The position numbers and the translations under genes were made by a program. Below, one piece after another: positions 31,631 to 40,548 of a stretch of 64,000 bases of DNA (position 1 is its first letter; each line of letters begins with the position of its first letter). The DNA comes from Tenodera sinensis (taxonomy: Eukaryota > Arthropoda > Insecta > Mantodea > Mantidae). The notes under the pieces were generated by a model. The model had not been told where the DNA came from, searched no databases, and was given only the letters and a program-made list of their open reading frames with translations. The stretch lies in NCBI GenBank assembly GCA_030765045.1, contig CM060965.1, forward strand, positions 60,726,787 through 60,790,786, read 5' to 3'.

Positions 31631-34600
31631 TTATTTGGTTCTTTCTTTGTATGGCTTTAATTTGTTCTTGTGGTATCTTCCTACCAACTTGCCATTTGTA
31701 TTTTGTAGCTCATACGTGTGGTCACCCAGCTGTTTCGTTATGATCAGTGGTCCAATATACAATAGCTCCATCTTTCCAGATCTTTTTTCAGATGCCTTGG
31801 ATGCTTTGTGGCTTTTTAAGAGCACCTTTTCTCCAATTTGTGGGGACCATTTCCTGACGAATCTTTTCACCTTGTTCCTCCCTTTTTCAGCCTTCTGCTG
31901 TAATCTTCTAAATGCCAATTGACATTTTTCCTTCACTGATAATTCTCTCTGGGCAGCCATTGTAGTGTCAATGTCAATTGCTAATTTTCTTGGTTTCGTG
32001 TTGGTCATCAGCTCGATAGGTGCGAACTTAGTCGTGGGGTGCACCGAATGGTTGATCACCTCCTCTATATATCCGCATTTTTCCGTCCAGGAAGTGTGGT
32101 CTCTGTGGCAGAGCAAACGAAAATAAATACTAATATCCCTCATGATTCTCTCAGTCGGGTTTCCCTGGGGATAATATGCTGAGGAATAGTACAATTTTAC
32201 TCCTAATGTTTCTAAGGTGTTCTGAAACAACTTGCTCTTATGCATGGTCGCATTGTCCGATAGAATACATTTTATCCTCCCATATTTTGGGATGTAGTCC
32301 TTGACGATTTTATCTAGGCATGTTCTGCTTTTGATGTTCTTAATGGGGTATATTTTGGTGAATTTTGTAAAAACATCAAACATGACAAAGATGTATCTGT
32401 TTCCATCTTTACCCCTTGGCAGCTCTCCATGCTCGTCAATACACACCAATGCATTTTTCTCGTTCCTCACGATGGATTGTGGGATGACATCGTACTTTAC
32501 ATTAATTGGCTTGGCCTTTTGGCATAGGTCACATGAGGAAATTAACTTCCTGACCTTCTTGCCAAGATGTTTAATGTACAATACCTCCTCGATGGCAAGC
32601 ATTGTCCTCTCAGTACCGGAGTGAAGCATCGAGTGGTGGAATGCTAAAATGACCCTGTCCTGTAAGGAATTTGGTACCATCATTTTCCATTTCCTTACGT
32701 CGCGACCATGCAGTTTAAATAGGATGTTCCTAAATTTGCCTATCTTGGCATCCAATCTTGGTATTATGTCTGGAGCCTTGTCGAATAGCCTCTTCAATTC
32801 AGGGTCTTCTTGTTGCAGCTTCGCTATGTTCTTGAAGTCTTGCAAGATCTCGTTGTTTTCTTTGCTACTTATCTGCATAATTTTGATCTCATGGTGCGGA
32901 CTGTATATCGTCTCGGGTATGTGACTCTCCGACCTCAATCTTGACAATAAGTCACTGAAGATGTTCTCCTTCCCCGGGATATGTTTGACCTCTATGTCGT
33001 ATGACATGATCTCATGTATGTACCTTGAGATTTTGGAGTTGGTCAGCTTGCATTTTTGAATGAAGGACAGGCTTACGTGATCTGTATATATAATTATTTT
33101 ATAAAGATATATATATTGTCTGAACTTTTGCAACGCAAAATGGATTGCACCTATTTCCAGTTCGGTTATGCAGGCATTGGCTTCTATTTTATTTAAAAAC
33201 CTAGAAGCTGTGGCAATCACATGTTTGTTGCCATCTGCATCTTCTTGTGCTAATATTGCACCATATGAGTGCGCACTAGCATCGGTGTATACTAGAAAAG
33301 GTGAATTCGGATCCGGTCGTTCCAGGAGAATACTGTGTTTGAAAAGTTCTTTGATATTCTCAAAGGCCACCTGGTGTTCAGCATTCCACTCCCACTTAGT
33401 ATTTTTTTTCAACAGTGCTCTAAGGGGTACCAATTCCTTAGCGTAGTTGACCACGAATTTCGACTGGTACTGCAAAATGCCCAGAAACCTCCTCAACTGT
33501 TTTAAGTTACGTGGGGGTGGTATATGCTCTATGGCCTTGACCCTCTCCGGATTAGGTTGTATACCATCAGGTGTTATGATGTGGCCCAGAAATTCAGCCT
33601 CTTTGACGAAAAACTCACACTTTTCTAAATTTAGGGTCATGTTGCTTTCCTGGAACCTGGATAATACATAATCTATGTGATGTAAGTGCGACTCGGGATT
33701 CTCACTGTATATTAGAAAGTCGTCTACATATTGCGTCACAAAAGTCTCGATGGTATCTCCAAAAACTTTGTCCAGAGCCCTCAGTAGTGCACTGCTACTG
33801 GTCGATAGTCCAAAGGCACATTTTGAAAACTGGTATACCTTTCCTTTGTGCAAGAAACAGGTATATTTCCTGACATCTGGATGAAGAGGAATTTGCCAGA
33901 ACGATGCTGTCAAGTCAAGACTAGTGAAATGTTGACCTCCCTTCAATTTCGATATTAGTTGGTCTACCCCCTCAGGCCTGTAATGATCCGGCAAGGTATG
34001 CGTATTTATCTTCCTTGCGTCTATGGTCATCCTCAATTTTCCCCCTTTCTTATGGACCCATACTACTGAATTCACATAACATGAGTCCGACGGCTCAATT
34101 ATTCCGTCCGCTAACATTTTCTGGATTACTCTGTCAGCTTCCTCCCTAATGGAGTTGGGGATGGGCCTGGATTTGTGTGAATAGGGGGTAATATCTGTTA
34201 CTGTAAAGGTATGTACGTACTTGTTACACGTACCTGGCTTTTTATCGAAAACTTTTCTGTTTTTAACCAATACTTTCCTAAGTTGGCTTCTTTCCTCTTC
34301 AGAGATGCCATGTGCCCCCCAGACCTTCTCATCGATTAGTTGTAACACCGATTCTTCTCCATCTGTTGGTAGTGGTTCAGGTTGGTAGTTGTCCCAGGCA
34401 ACATACTCGTCTTCTGTGCAGATCCAATGGCTGCAAACGTTAGTTTCTTCATTGCTCGTCCAACCTGTTTTCTTCTTGTTTACCCTTAGGTCTACCAATC
34501 TATTCTCGTGGACGTTGATGTTCTCCACAAAGAATTGTTCATCCGGATGGATCCCTGTCTGGTCTGGTTCCTCCTGGCATGTTTCTTCCTCCAGGAACTT

Positions 34601-35005
34601 CGCAGTGCATTCTGAGGCTCCTTCCTTAATGATAAATTCATGTAGGTCATAGTTAATTACCGACCTCCAAAGGTTAAGCAAATCACTGCCAATGATTAGG
34701 GTAGCTGTCAGTCTAGGTATTACTAGGGCAATGAAATCGAACTTCCAACTTCCGATTTCGATTACCAGCCTTACCTGGTATTTAACATGTTCCTTCTTCT
34801 TGCCAATTGCTGTGCTGCAATATACTCCACACACAGGCAAGAATTCAGCATTTCTTTTAGTTATCAGTTCCTGGAACAGCTGTTCGTCACATACTGATGT
34901 GCTGGCTCCTGTATCAATCATCGCTGGCAATTCGATACCCCATACCTTCAGCCTAATCATTGGTGGATTGGTTATCTCCTTTCTTTCACTCGCCTGTCTT
35001 CTCAA
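31631..35005 (-). CDS. pol: Gypsy Pol polyprotein (protease, RT, RNase H, integrase)
   Basis: A continuous frame of about 1124 codons. Counted from the TTG at 35005, the aspartic protease motif IDTGAST lies at residues 30-36 and the gypsy spacer VFDKKPGTCN at about 252-261. Reverse transcriptase follows, with YVDDFL at 426-431, then RNase H with VYTDASAHSYGA at 572-583. Integrase has a zinc-binding HHSMLHSG..CDLC region at about 790-828 and catalytic Asp at about 856 and 917 (ILSDNA), and Glu at about 952 (TERIM). A GPL motif in its C-terminus resembles GPY/F. It makes cDNA in a particle and inserts it in the nucleus. There is no ATG at the 5' end. The frame stays open upstream into gag and lies -1 to it, so expression by ribosomal frameshifting is inferred. 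Confidence 0.95.
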   Translation of the reverse strand: MRRQASERKEITNPPMIRLKVWGIELPAMIDTGASTSVCDEQLFQELITKRNAEFLPVCGVYCSTAIGKKKEHVKYQVRLVIEIGSWKFDFIALVIPRLTATLIIGSDLLNLWRSVINYDLHEFIIKEGASECTAKFLEEETCQEEPDQTGIHPDEQFFVENINVHENRLVDLRVNKKKTGWTSNEETNVCSHWICTEDEYVAWDNYQPEPLPTDGEESVLQLIDEKVWGAHGISEEERSQLRKVLVKNRKVFDKKPGTCNKYVHTFTVTDITPYSHKSRPIPNSIREEADRVIQKMLADGIIEPSDSCYVNSVVWVHKKGGKLRMTIDARKINTHTLPDHYRPEGVDQLISKLKGGQHFTSLDLTASFWQIPLHPDVRKYTCFLHKGKVYQFSKCAFGLSTSSSALLRALDKVFGDTIETFVTQYVDDFLIYSENPESHLHHIDYVLSRFQESNMTLNLEKCEFFVKEAEFLGHIITPDGIQPNPERVKAIEHIPPPRNLKQLRRFLGILQYQSKFVVNYAKELVPLRALLKKNTKWEWNAEHQVAFENIKELFKHSILLERPDPNSPFLVYTDASAHSYGAILAQEDADGNKHVIATASRFLNKIEANACITELEIGAIHFALQKFRQYIYLYKIIIYTDHVSLSFIQKCKLTNSKISRYIHEIMSYDIEVKHIPGKENIFSDLLSRLRSESHIPETIYSPHHEIKIMQISSKENNEILQDFKNIAKLQQEDPELKRLFDKAPDIIPRLDAKIGKFRNILFKLHGRDVRKWKMMVPNSLQDRVILAFHHSMLHSGTERTMLAIEEVLYIKHLGKKVRKLISSCDLCQKAKPINVKYDVIPQSIVRNEKNALVCIDEHGELPRGKDGNRYIFVMFDVFTKFTKIYPIKNIKSRTCLDKIVKDYIPKYGRIKCILSDNATMHKSKLFQNTLETLGVKLYYSSAYYPQGNPTERIMRDISIYFRLLCHRDHTSWTEKCGYIEEVINHSVHPTTKFAPIELMTNTKPRKLAIDIDTTMAAQRELSVKEKCQLAFRRLQQKAEKGRNKVKRFVRKWSPQIGEKVLLKSHKASKASEKRSGKMELLYIGPLIITKQLGDHTYELQNTNGKLVGRYHKNKLKPYKERTK

Positions 35006-35082
35006 GGTACCTACATTGCATCGGTCAATGTTGCCCCTACTGCCACACAGGTCAACTTCCGGGACACAAAGTCGACTTGTAT

Positions 35083-37089
35083 TTAGTTTTCCTGGACGTT
35101 GGAGGTGATCGTCGTCTCTGTGTTCTGTGCAGTATCGGTCCTATCCGGCATATTTTCATTCTGTTCCTGTTGTCTTACGTTGTCGATGTTCCCTTGGTTT
35201 CTGCCCCTTTGACGTGAACCCCTATTGTACGACGGCCTATGGCTATTCATGTATTCCCTACAGAATCGTATATGATTCACTTGGTGAGTACGTTCTCCTG
35301 GTCTTCCACGATCATACCTGTGCGTTCTGTACCTCGATTCACCCCTCGGTATTGTGTCGTGGTACCGCTGTCTTGTGTTCTCCATCCTCTCGCCATGATT
35401 ATGTGGTTGTGGGAAATGGTGTGCCCCTCTCCCCCTTTCATGGGTACTCCTGGTATTTCTATGTTCTCCCTCACTCTGGTTGTTCGTAGTCACGTTTCGG
35501 TTTAGGATGGGTGAGTTTGGGTGACCGTTCCTATGTCTTTGCTCATTAGGCCGACCATTTTGTGTTTCGAAGGCTGTCAGCAGTTCTATCATATCTGCGA
35601 AATCTACTGGCCTCGCAACAATTAATCCTGTTCTCACTGTGTCTGGGAAATGTCTCGTTATGCTGGCAATTAGTTCTGCCTCCGACAAGTTGGGGTCTAA
35701 TAGCTTTCCTTTGTTGGCCACTTTCATAAAGTAATCCACTAGCGACAACCCTTTGGTTGGATCGTACCTACCTGTCGCTAGCTCTACCCTAGTTTGGTTT
35801 TGTTTAGCTGGGCCCCAATATCTTGATAGGAATAAATTTCTGAATGAGCTATAAGACTCATGACCAGCTAGTGTTAACCTGAGCCATTCTAACGCCTTGT
35901 TTTTCAAGCTTTTCTTAACTATCATCATCCTAAGCTCGTTTGGTATCCTTTTCACTTTAAAGTATTCTTCCATCTCTTTAACAAAGAGTTTTGGATCGTC
36001 TCCCTTCTCCTCGTCAAATGTAGGTGGTGTGATTTCATGTAATATGCTGTTGGTGTAACATGTGTTATGTGTTGTGTCATTGTTTGGTTGTGAACCTCTT
36101 TCTCTGTATGGTGAGTCAACATTTTGTACATTACTCAAATAACTCTCATCTTGTACATTACTTACATCTAAATCATCTTGTCTTTGTAATGCCTTCACAA
36201 CATCATTTACATTAGCCAAATTTTCTTTCCCTTTTTTCATTTCTTCACAAATTGATTTTAAATCATACTTTATTTCTAAGTGGCTTTGTTTCATATCATT
36301 TATAGCATCCTGTTGTGAAAGCATCACATCATTCATTGTCTTAATTTTAGGAATTACAATTTGTTCTACAGTTTCATTAATAATGTCTTTCTTTACTACC
36401 TCAATCTCTTTCCTTAATTCCTCAGTTATTTCTGCTTTTACATTTGTTATCTTACAGTCTACACTTGTATTACATTCTGTTATTTCATCCCTACATCTAG
36501 CAATTTCTTCTTCTAACACAATTTTATTCTCCCTCATCTCTGATTCTATCTTTCCCATCCTATCTCCTACAATTTCTATCCTAGCTTCTAAGGCTTCCTT
36601 TGTTTCATTTAAGTTTTTATGAACTAATTTTAAATTAGTTTCCATTACTTTCATATTTTCCTTACACTCTTGTCTTCCTAATTCTATTTTCTGTTCTAGG
36701 TTCTGTCTACCTAATTCCATTTTCTGTTCTAAGTCTTTTCTCACTTCCTCCATTTTCTGACCTAAACTTTGTTCTATATCCTGTTTCAATTCTATGTTAT
36801 TTTGTTTCATTTTCTGACCTATCTCTTCCTTATTCTGTTCCAGTTTCTGACCTAAACTTTGTTCCAGTCTTTCAAACATCATCATCATTAACCTTTGGTC
36901 TTTGCTTATTTCCACCTGTTCACTTTCTAATCCTTCCTGATAGCTAGGCCTATCTGCCCCTTCCCCCACTCCTATTTCTATCTCTTTTCGCGACATTTTA
37001 ATTCCTTTATCTAATTCACTTAATGTTGAAAGTCTTGTTATTTTGCCACTTCTAAGCAGCATTAACAAATGAAAATAAAATAAAGACAC
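35083..37089 (-). CDS. gag: Gypsy Gag protein with long coiled coil
   Basis: An open frame of 668 codons. The likely start is the ATG at 36996 (MSRKEIEIGVGEG), although ATGs further upstream are in frame. Residues of about 60-300 are Glu/Lys/Gln-rich with repeated EQSLGQK..Q and QNLEQKIELGRQ heptads, a clear coiled coil. A capsid-like region follows: ITPPTFDEEKGDDPKLFVKE, then EMEEYFKVKRIP, LEWLRLTLAG and FLSRYWGPAKQ, typical of retrotransposon Gag. The tail is Arg/His/Asn-rich (RERGAHHF, RYDRGRPGERTH) and probably binds RNA. No CCHC knuckle is seen in the gag frame. Gag forms the cytoplasmic particle. The stop is preceded by GGAAAAC, a possible slippage point into the pol frame. Confidence 0.92.
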   Translation of the reverse strand: MSLFYFHLLMLLRSGKITRLSTLSELDKGIKMSRKEIEIGVGEGADRPSYQEGLESEQVEISKDQRLMMMMFERLEQSLGQKLEQNKEEIGQKMKQNNIELKQDIEQSLGQKMEEVRKDLEQKMELGRQNLEQKIELGRQECKENMKVMETNLKLVHKNLNETKEALEARIEIVGDRMGKIESEMRENKIVLEEEIARCRDEITECNTSVDCKITNVKAEITEELRKEIEVVKKDIINETVEQIVIPKIKTMNDVMLSQQDAINDMKQSHLEIKYDLKSICEEMKKGKENLANVNDVVKALQRQDDLDVSNVQDESYLSNVQNVDSPYRERGSQPNNDTTHNTCYTNSILHEITPPTFDEEKGDDPKLFVKEMEEYFKVKRIPNELRMMIVKKSLKNKALEWLRLTLAGHESYSSFRNLFLSRYWGPAKQNQTRVELATGRYDPTKGLSLVDYFMKVANKGKLLDPNLSEAELIASITRHFPDTVRTGLIVARPVDFADMIELLTAFETQNGRPNEQRHRNGHPNSPILNRNVTTNNQSEGEHRNTRSTHERGRGAHHFPQPHNHGERMENTRQRYHDTIPRGESRYRTHRYDRGRPGERTHQVNHIRFCREYMNSHRPSYNRGSRQRGRNQGNIDNVRQQEQNENMPDRTDTAQNTETTITSNVQEN

Positions 37090-37348
37090 AAAAAATTTTG
37101 ATCCTACTTTCTTTTCTGCTGATTCTTCGTCCGGTTATTTACGTCTCCTGGGTAGTTGGCTTCGCCAGATGATCTCCGGTGTTTTTCCCACGTTGATTCT
37201 CCGTGTATCGATGTTTTGTTGATATCAGACGATGGTCTAATGGCGTCTTTCTCCTGCACGATGAGATAGCGTCCTTTTGATGTTAGCACTTTGTTCTCAT
37301 AATTCTGCATTCCATTCTAAATTCGCGCTCCACGTTGGGCAAGCCATT

Positions 37349-37911
37349 TGTGGCGGGGTTTTATTAAATGTGAGGGTTAACACATATTAGCGTGAATATA
37401 GCATCAAATGGAGCACTGTTTTTGCTAGAAGGTGGAAAGTTTGTTAGAGCAGACGCCACTCTTGTTTTCAGGGTCTATGGTTGAAGAACGGAATGCATAA
37501 ACCAACGTACTTTTATTAGAAACACATTTATTCGATATATATACTTTTTATCACTATTACAGTTAGTTAACGACTTTTAAAATTGGATAGCGTCCATGCT
37601 GTTTAAAAGTTTTGGTGTAATTCACATATTCACACGCCATCAACAATTATACGTCCTTACACTTTGAAGTCACAGACGCTAATGAAAATAGTTTCTGAGC
37701 GTCCTATGACGCAACACCGCCATTCTTATGTATCCATCCGCGTAACAGTTCTCATTGGTCGAACTCAAACAGTTGAGAAGACATTGTCTATTGTGAGTAT
37801 TATCAAAAGAAATAAGTCCCTGATACACCCAAATTAAAAGAATTAAAAATTTACACACTCTTACAAAAATATTTACATGAACAATTTTCTATTAATCAAT
37901 ATTCTGTCTCA
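37349..37911 (-). repeat. 5' LTR of the gypsy element
   Basis: The promoter-bearing LTR for the minus-strand element, 563 bp and identical to 29655-30217. Its inner edge is followed (minus strand) by the primer-binding region AATGGCTTGCCCAACG. The same AATGGC..CAACG arrangement follows the LTR at 57829. Confidence 0.95.
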
Positions 37912-38704
37912 TATGTATGTATGGGTGTGTGCACATGCATTTGTACAGCATAAGTCAGAAATGAAAAGTGGGTTAAAAACCAAAGTTGGTATTGAAGTTT
38001 TTTTAACAATCCAACATGATTTTGAAGAAAATTCCTCCACCCTAAACTACCCTTTGCATTCAAAATTGTTCAAAAATTTTGATTTTCTCAAAAATGGTGC
38101 TATCAATTTTGATGAAAATGCCATATGTTTGAGAGATTTTTATGACAAATGAAATGTATATCTTGAATTTTCTGGCTATAGCCAGTGTAGTCTTGTTTAC
38201 TCTAGATTACTTTTGCATAACTGGTAAACCGTAAGAGGTAGACCAAATCTTACTAAACAAAAAATATAAATCTTGCTAAAACACACAATTTATGTCCAAA
38301 TAATTCTTTTTTTGTAGAGTGAATCATTTTGGAGATATTGCTTGTTATTTGTGTGAATTTTGGAAAACTTAAACTTTCATCAAATGCAACGTCGTCATTC
38401 ATTTTTTATATGTTAGCCGTGCAAAGAGAGTGGAATTTGAAAGTTTTAAAAGATTTGACTATCGCTCAAAGCCACTGTGTTTCCATATTTCCTTTGCACC
38501 TATAAGGAAATAAGTAATAAGATAATTTCTGCAAAAGTTGATCTCAACTAACATGAACAAGATATAGGAATAAAAGTTTGTAAGAATGGTTACAACAAGA
38601 GTAGTGAAAGTCACGTGAGTGCAGCATATCAGATTTTTCTGTTGTGCATTAGTGTGAATGACCTTCCAAGGCTACATTTATCAACCGTGTTATGCTTATA
38701 CACT

Positions 38705-39635
38705 GTCTGTTTCTCCCCCTGGGGACCTACTACGGTAGGTATGGGTTAGGTGCACCCAGGGTCCTGAGCTGCTCATCATTTCACCCCTTCATATTCATTA
38801 AATGTTGCCACGTGTAGCTGCATTGACTGCTGCTCTTCATCACCCTCTTCCTCTTCTAGGCTTATTATGATTATTAGTTTGTAAAGTTTTAGGTTCATAA
38901 CTCCTGTTTCACCAGCAGGTATCTTTCCTATCTCCATGGTCCTGTCCCACAGTTTCAGCGCGAGCCCCGACGTGTGATCTTCAGAGGTCTCAGGTGCGAA
39001 GGTTGTGTGGACCCTTCACATTGCCCCCATGTGTAGGGGGCCTTAGATGCGGAGCCCGTCCACACCATCATGTACACCCACGTAGCTCTCTGAGGGCCCA
39101 GCCTGTGTTAATTCCCCAATGGACCTGTGCGTGGTCTAAAGTGGGAGCCACCGGTAGGTAGGGGCATAAAGCCGGGGTGTATGTGATGAACGGTTTACCC
39201 ATGTGGACAAACAGTGGAGATCGGAGGGTAGTCCCTCTGAAGTACACTCTCGAGTTCAGTCATGGAGGGGTCTCCATGGCGGCACAGACCATGGAGATTT
39301 GGTGTCTTCTCTTCTTTGACCCCCGGATGGCAGGCTGATGCCTACGGTTCCATATAGGGGTTCAATTCAAAATGCATCCTCGCAAAAACCCCTCCCAGTG
39401 AAATGTATTTGGTTATGCTCTTAGTATGTGAAGGCAAATCGATTAAGGATATGACCCTGTTTTACATCAAAAAAGAAGTTGACAGAATTTGTGGCCTGGT
39501 AAAGAATCCAGCAAGATAGAGGGACAGTATGTTATTGTTAGGAGTGTTTACTGCAGACCAGTTGCAGAAGTTACTAAAGGCAAATTTTTTTGTCTCCTAC
39601 CCCATTCGGATAGACCCACATAAAACTTTGAACAC
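38705..39635 (+). pseudogene. 5' end of the I/Jockey-type non-LTR element, copy 2
   Basis: 38715-39410 repeats the 5' UTR described at 16995-17785, with the CCGATGACTG..AAGTGGGGAGCC segment shortened. It is followed by an ORF1 start reading MLLVCEGKSIKDMTLFYIKK and EVDRICGLVKNPAR, then, in another frame, LLGVFTADQLQKLLKANFFV and SYPIRIDPHKTLNTC. The copy ends at about 39635, where the Penelope-like element begins. Only the beginning of ORF1 is present and it is frameshifted. Confidence 0.75.
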
Positions 39636-40548
39636 TTGTAGGGGATCCAATAGATGGTAGATTTTGGGCTTGTAGGCCGTGGTCCAGTCAATGAATTTTC
39701 TGACGTTTCGCTCAAAACTGCGTTGGGCATCTTCAGAGAATGACTCATAGCTGGTTGACAACGTGTCTATGAACCAGACGCTTTGAACCAGGAACACCTG
39801 CACCAGGCACTGCAGGCCAACAGAAACGGGATGAAAGAAAAACTCAAGCTTCTCATCCAAGGACAACGAAAACTTGTACTGAAACGACAGGACAACAGCA
39901 TATGGCATTCTTGCCCTATATCAAGGGTGTCATCACATTGGCAAACTTCTGGAAAGAGCCAGTATAAAAACAATCTTTAAACCCAGTAAGGAACTAAAAC
40001 AACATATGAGATCGGCAAAGGACAAGCGGGACCCACTGCTGACACAGGGGATTTATCGAATACCATGTAGCTGCGGACAAGTTTATGTTGGCACTGCCAA
40101 AAGTAGCATAAAAAGCCGCTTAAAGGAACACAAAAGCAACTGCTGGCAAAGACACATGGGGAAATTGGCAGTAGCCGAGCATGCACTTTTAACGGGCCAT
40201 AACATCAAGTTTGACGACATTGAAGTTCTGGACAATACAGCATACTACCACGCATGGCTGTACTGAGAAGCAATTGAGATCCATAAACATAAGAATAACT
40301 TCAATAGAAAAGAAGAAACAGCACGTGTACATACAGCCTGGGTGCTGGTGGTAGACAATACAAAACTAAAGCCCCAGAACGCCAACAGAACCAATCATGT
40401 GGCAGTTCCCACAGCCACAGAATAGTGATTGGCGTACGGACAACCAATAGGAGATGAGAGGCGGTCCCTCTCACCTATATATAAGCCGGCACTCCATCAA
40501 TCGACCTCTAGTTGTCAACCAGCTATGAGTCATTCTCTGAAGATGCAC
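39636..40548 (+). mobile_element. Penelope-like element (PLE), 3' part with inverted terminal segment
   Basis: The left edge (about 39665-39770) is a minus-oriented copy of the element end, read as GGGCTTGTAGGCCGTGGTCC..TTTCTGACGTTTCGCTC..GCATCTTCAGAGAATGACTC. The right edge (40508-40548) has the same end in plus orientation (GTTGTCAACCAGCTATGAGT, then CATTCTCTGAAGATGC). Inverted terminal copies flanking a GIY-YIG coding region are characteristic of Penelope-like retroelements. The reverse-transcriptase half is absent, as usual for 5'-truncated copies. The right end runs into a hAT gene at about 40548. Confidence 0.8.
39780..40425 (+). pseudogene. Penelope-like GIY-YIG endonuclease domain
   Basis: Readable pieces are KTIFKPSKELKQHMRSAKDK, then GIYRIPCSCGQVYVGTAKSS (about 40051-40110). 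The latter is a GIY-YIG core with the C-x-C insertion seen in Penelope proteins and Y-V-G as the second half. IKSRLKEHKSNC, VAEHALLTGHNIKFDDIEVL and, after a TGA at about 40264, EAIEIHKHKNNFNRKEE with the conserved E and N of the domain follow. In PLEs this domain nicks target DNA for reverse transcription. One nonsense codon and upstream frame breaks make it a pseudogene, but the catalytic core itself is intact. Confidence 0.88.

Larger units (their letters stand above)
29655..37911 (-). mobile_element. Full-length Ty3/gypsy LTR retrotransposon
   Basis: An 8257-bp element on the minus strand has two 563-bp LTRs (29655-30217 and 37349-37911). I compared them line by line and found no difference. 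In element orientation the LTR runs TGAGACAG...CCGCCACA (TG..CA). The 4-bp target duplication TATG occurs at 29651-29654 and 37912-37915. The putative primer-binding region next to the upstream LTR (37325-37348, minus strand) starts AATGGCTTGCCCAACGTGG. A purine-rich tract (AAAACAAAACAAGGGG, minus strand, about 30222-30240) precedes the downstream LTR. Gag and pol are long and open. No env-like ORF was recognised between pol and the 3' LTR. Confidence 0.95.

Noticed and set aside
31635..35217. Several plus-strand open frames over the gypsy pol gene
   Set aside because: They are antisense shadows of the 1124-codon pol frame, with hydrophobic, Ser/Phe-rich composition and no family signature.
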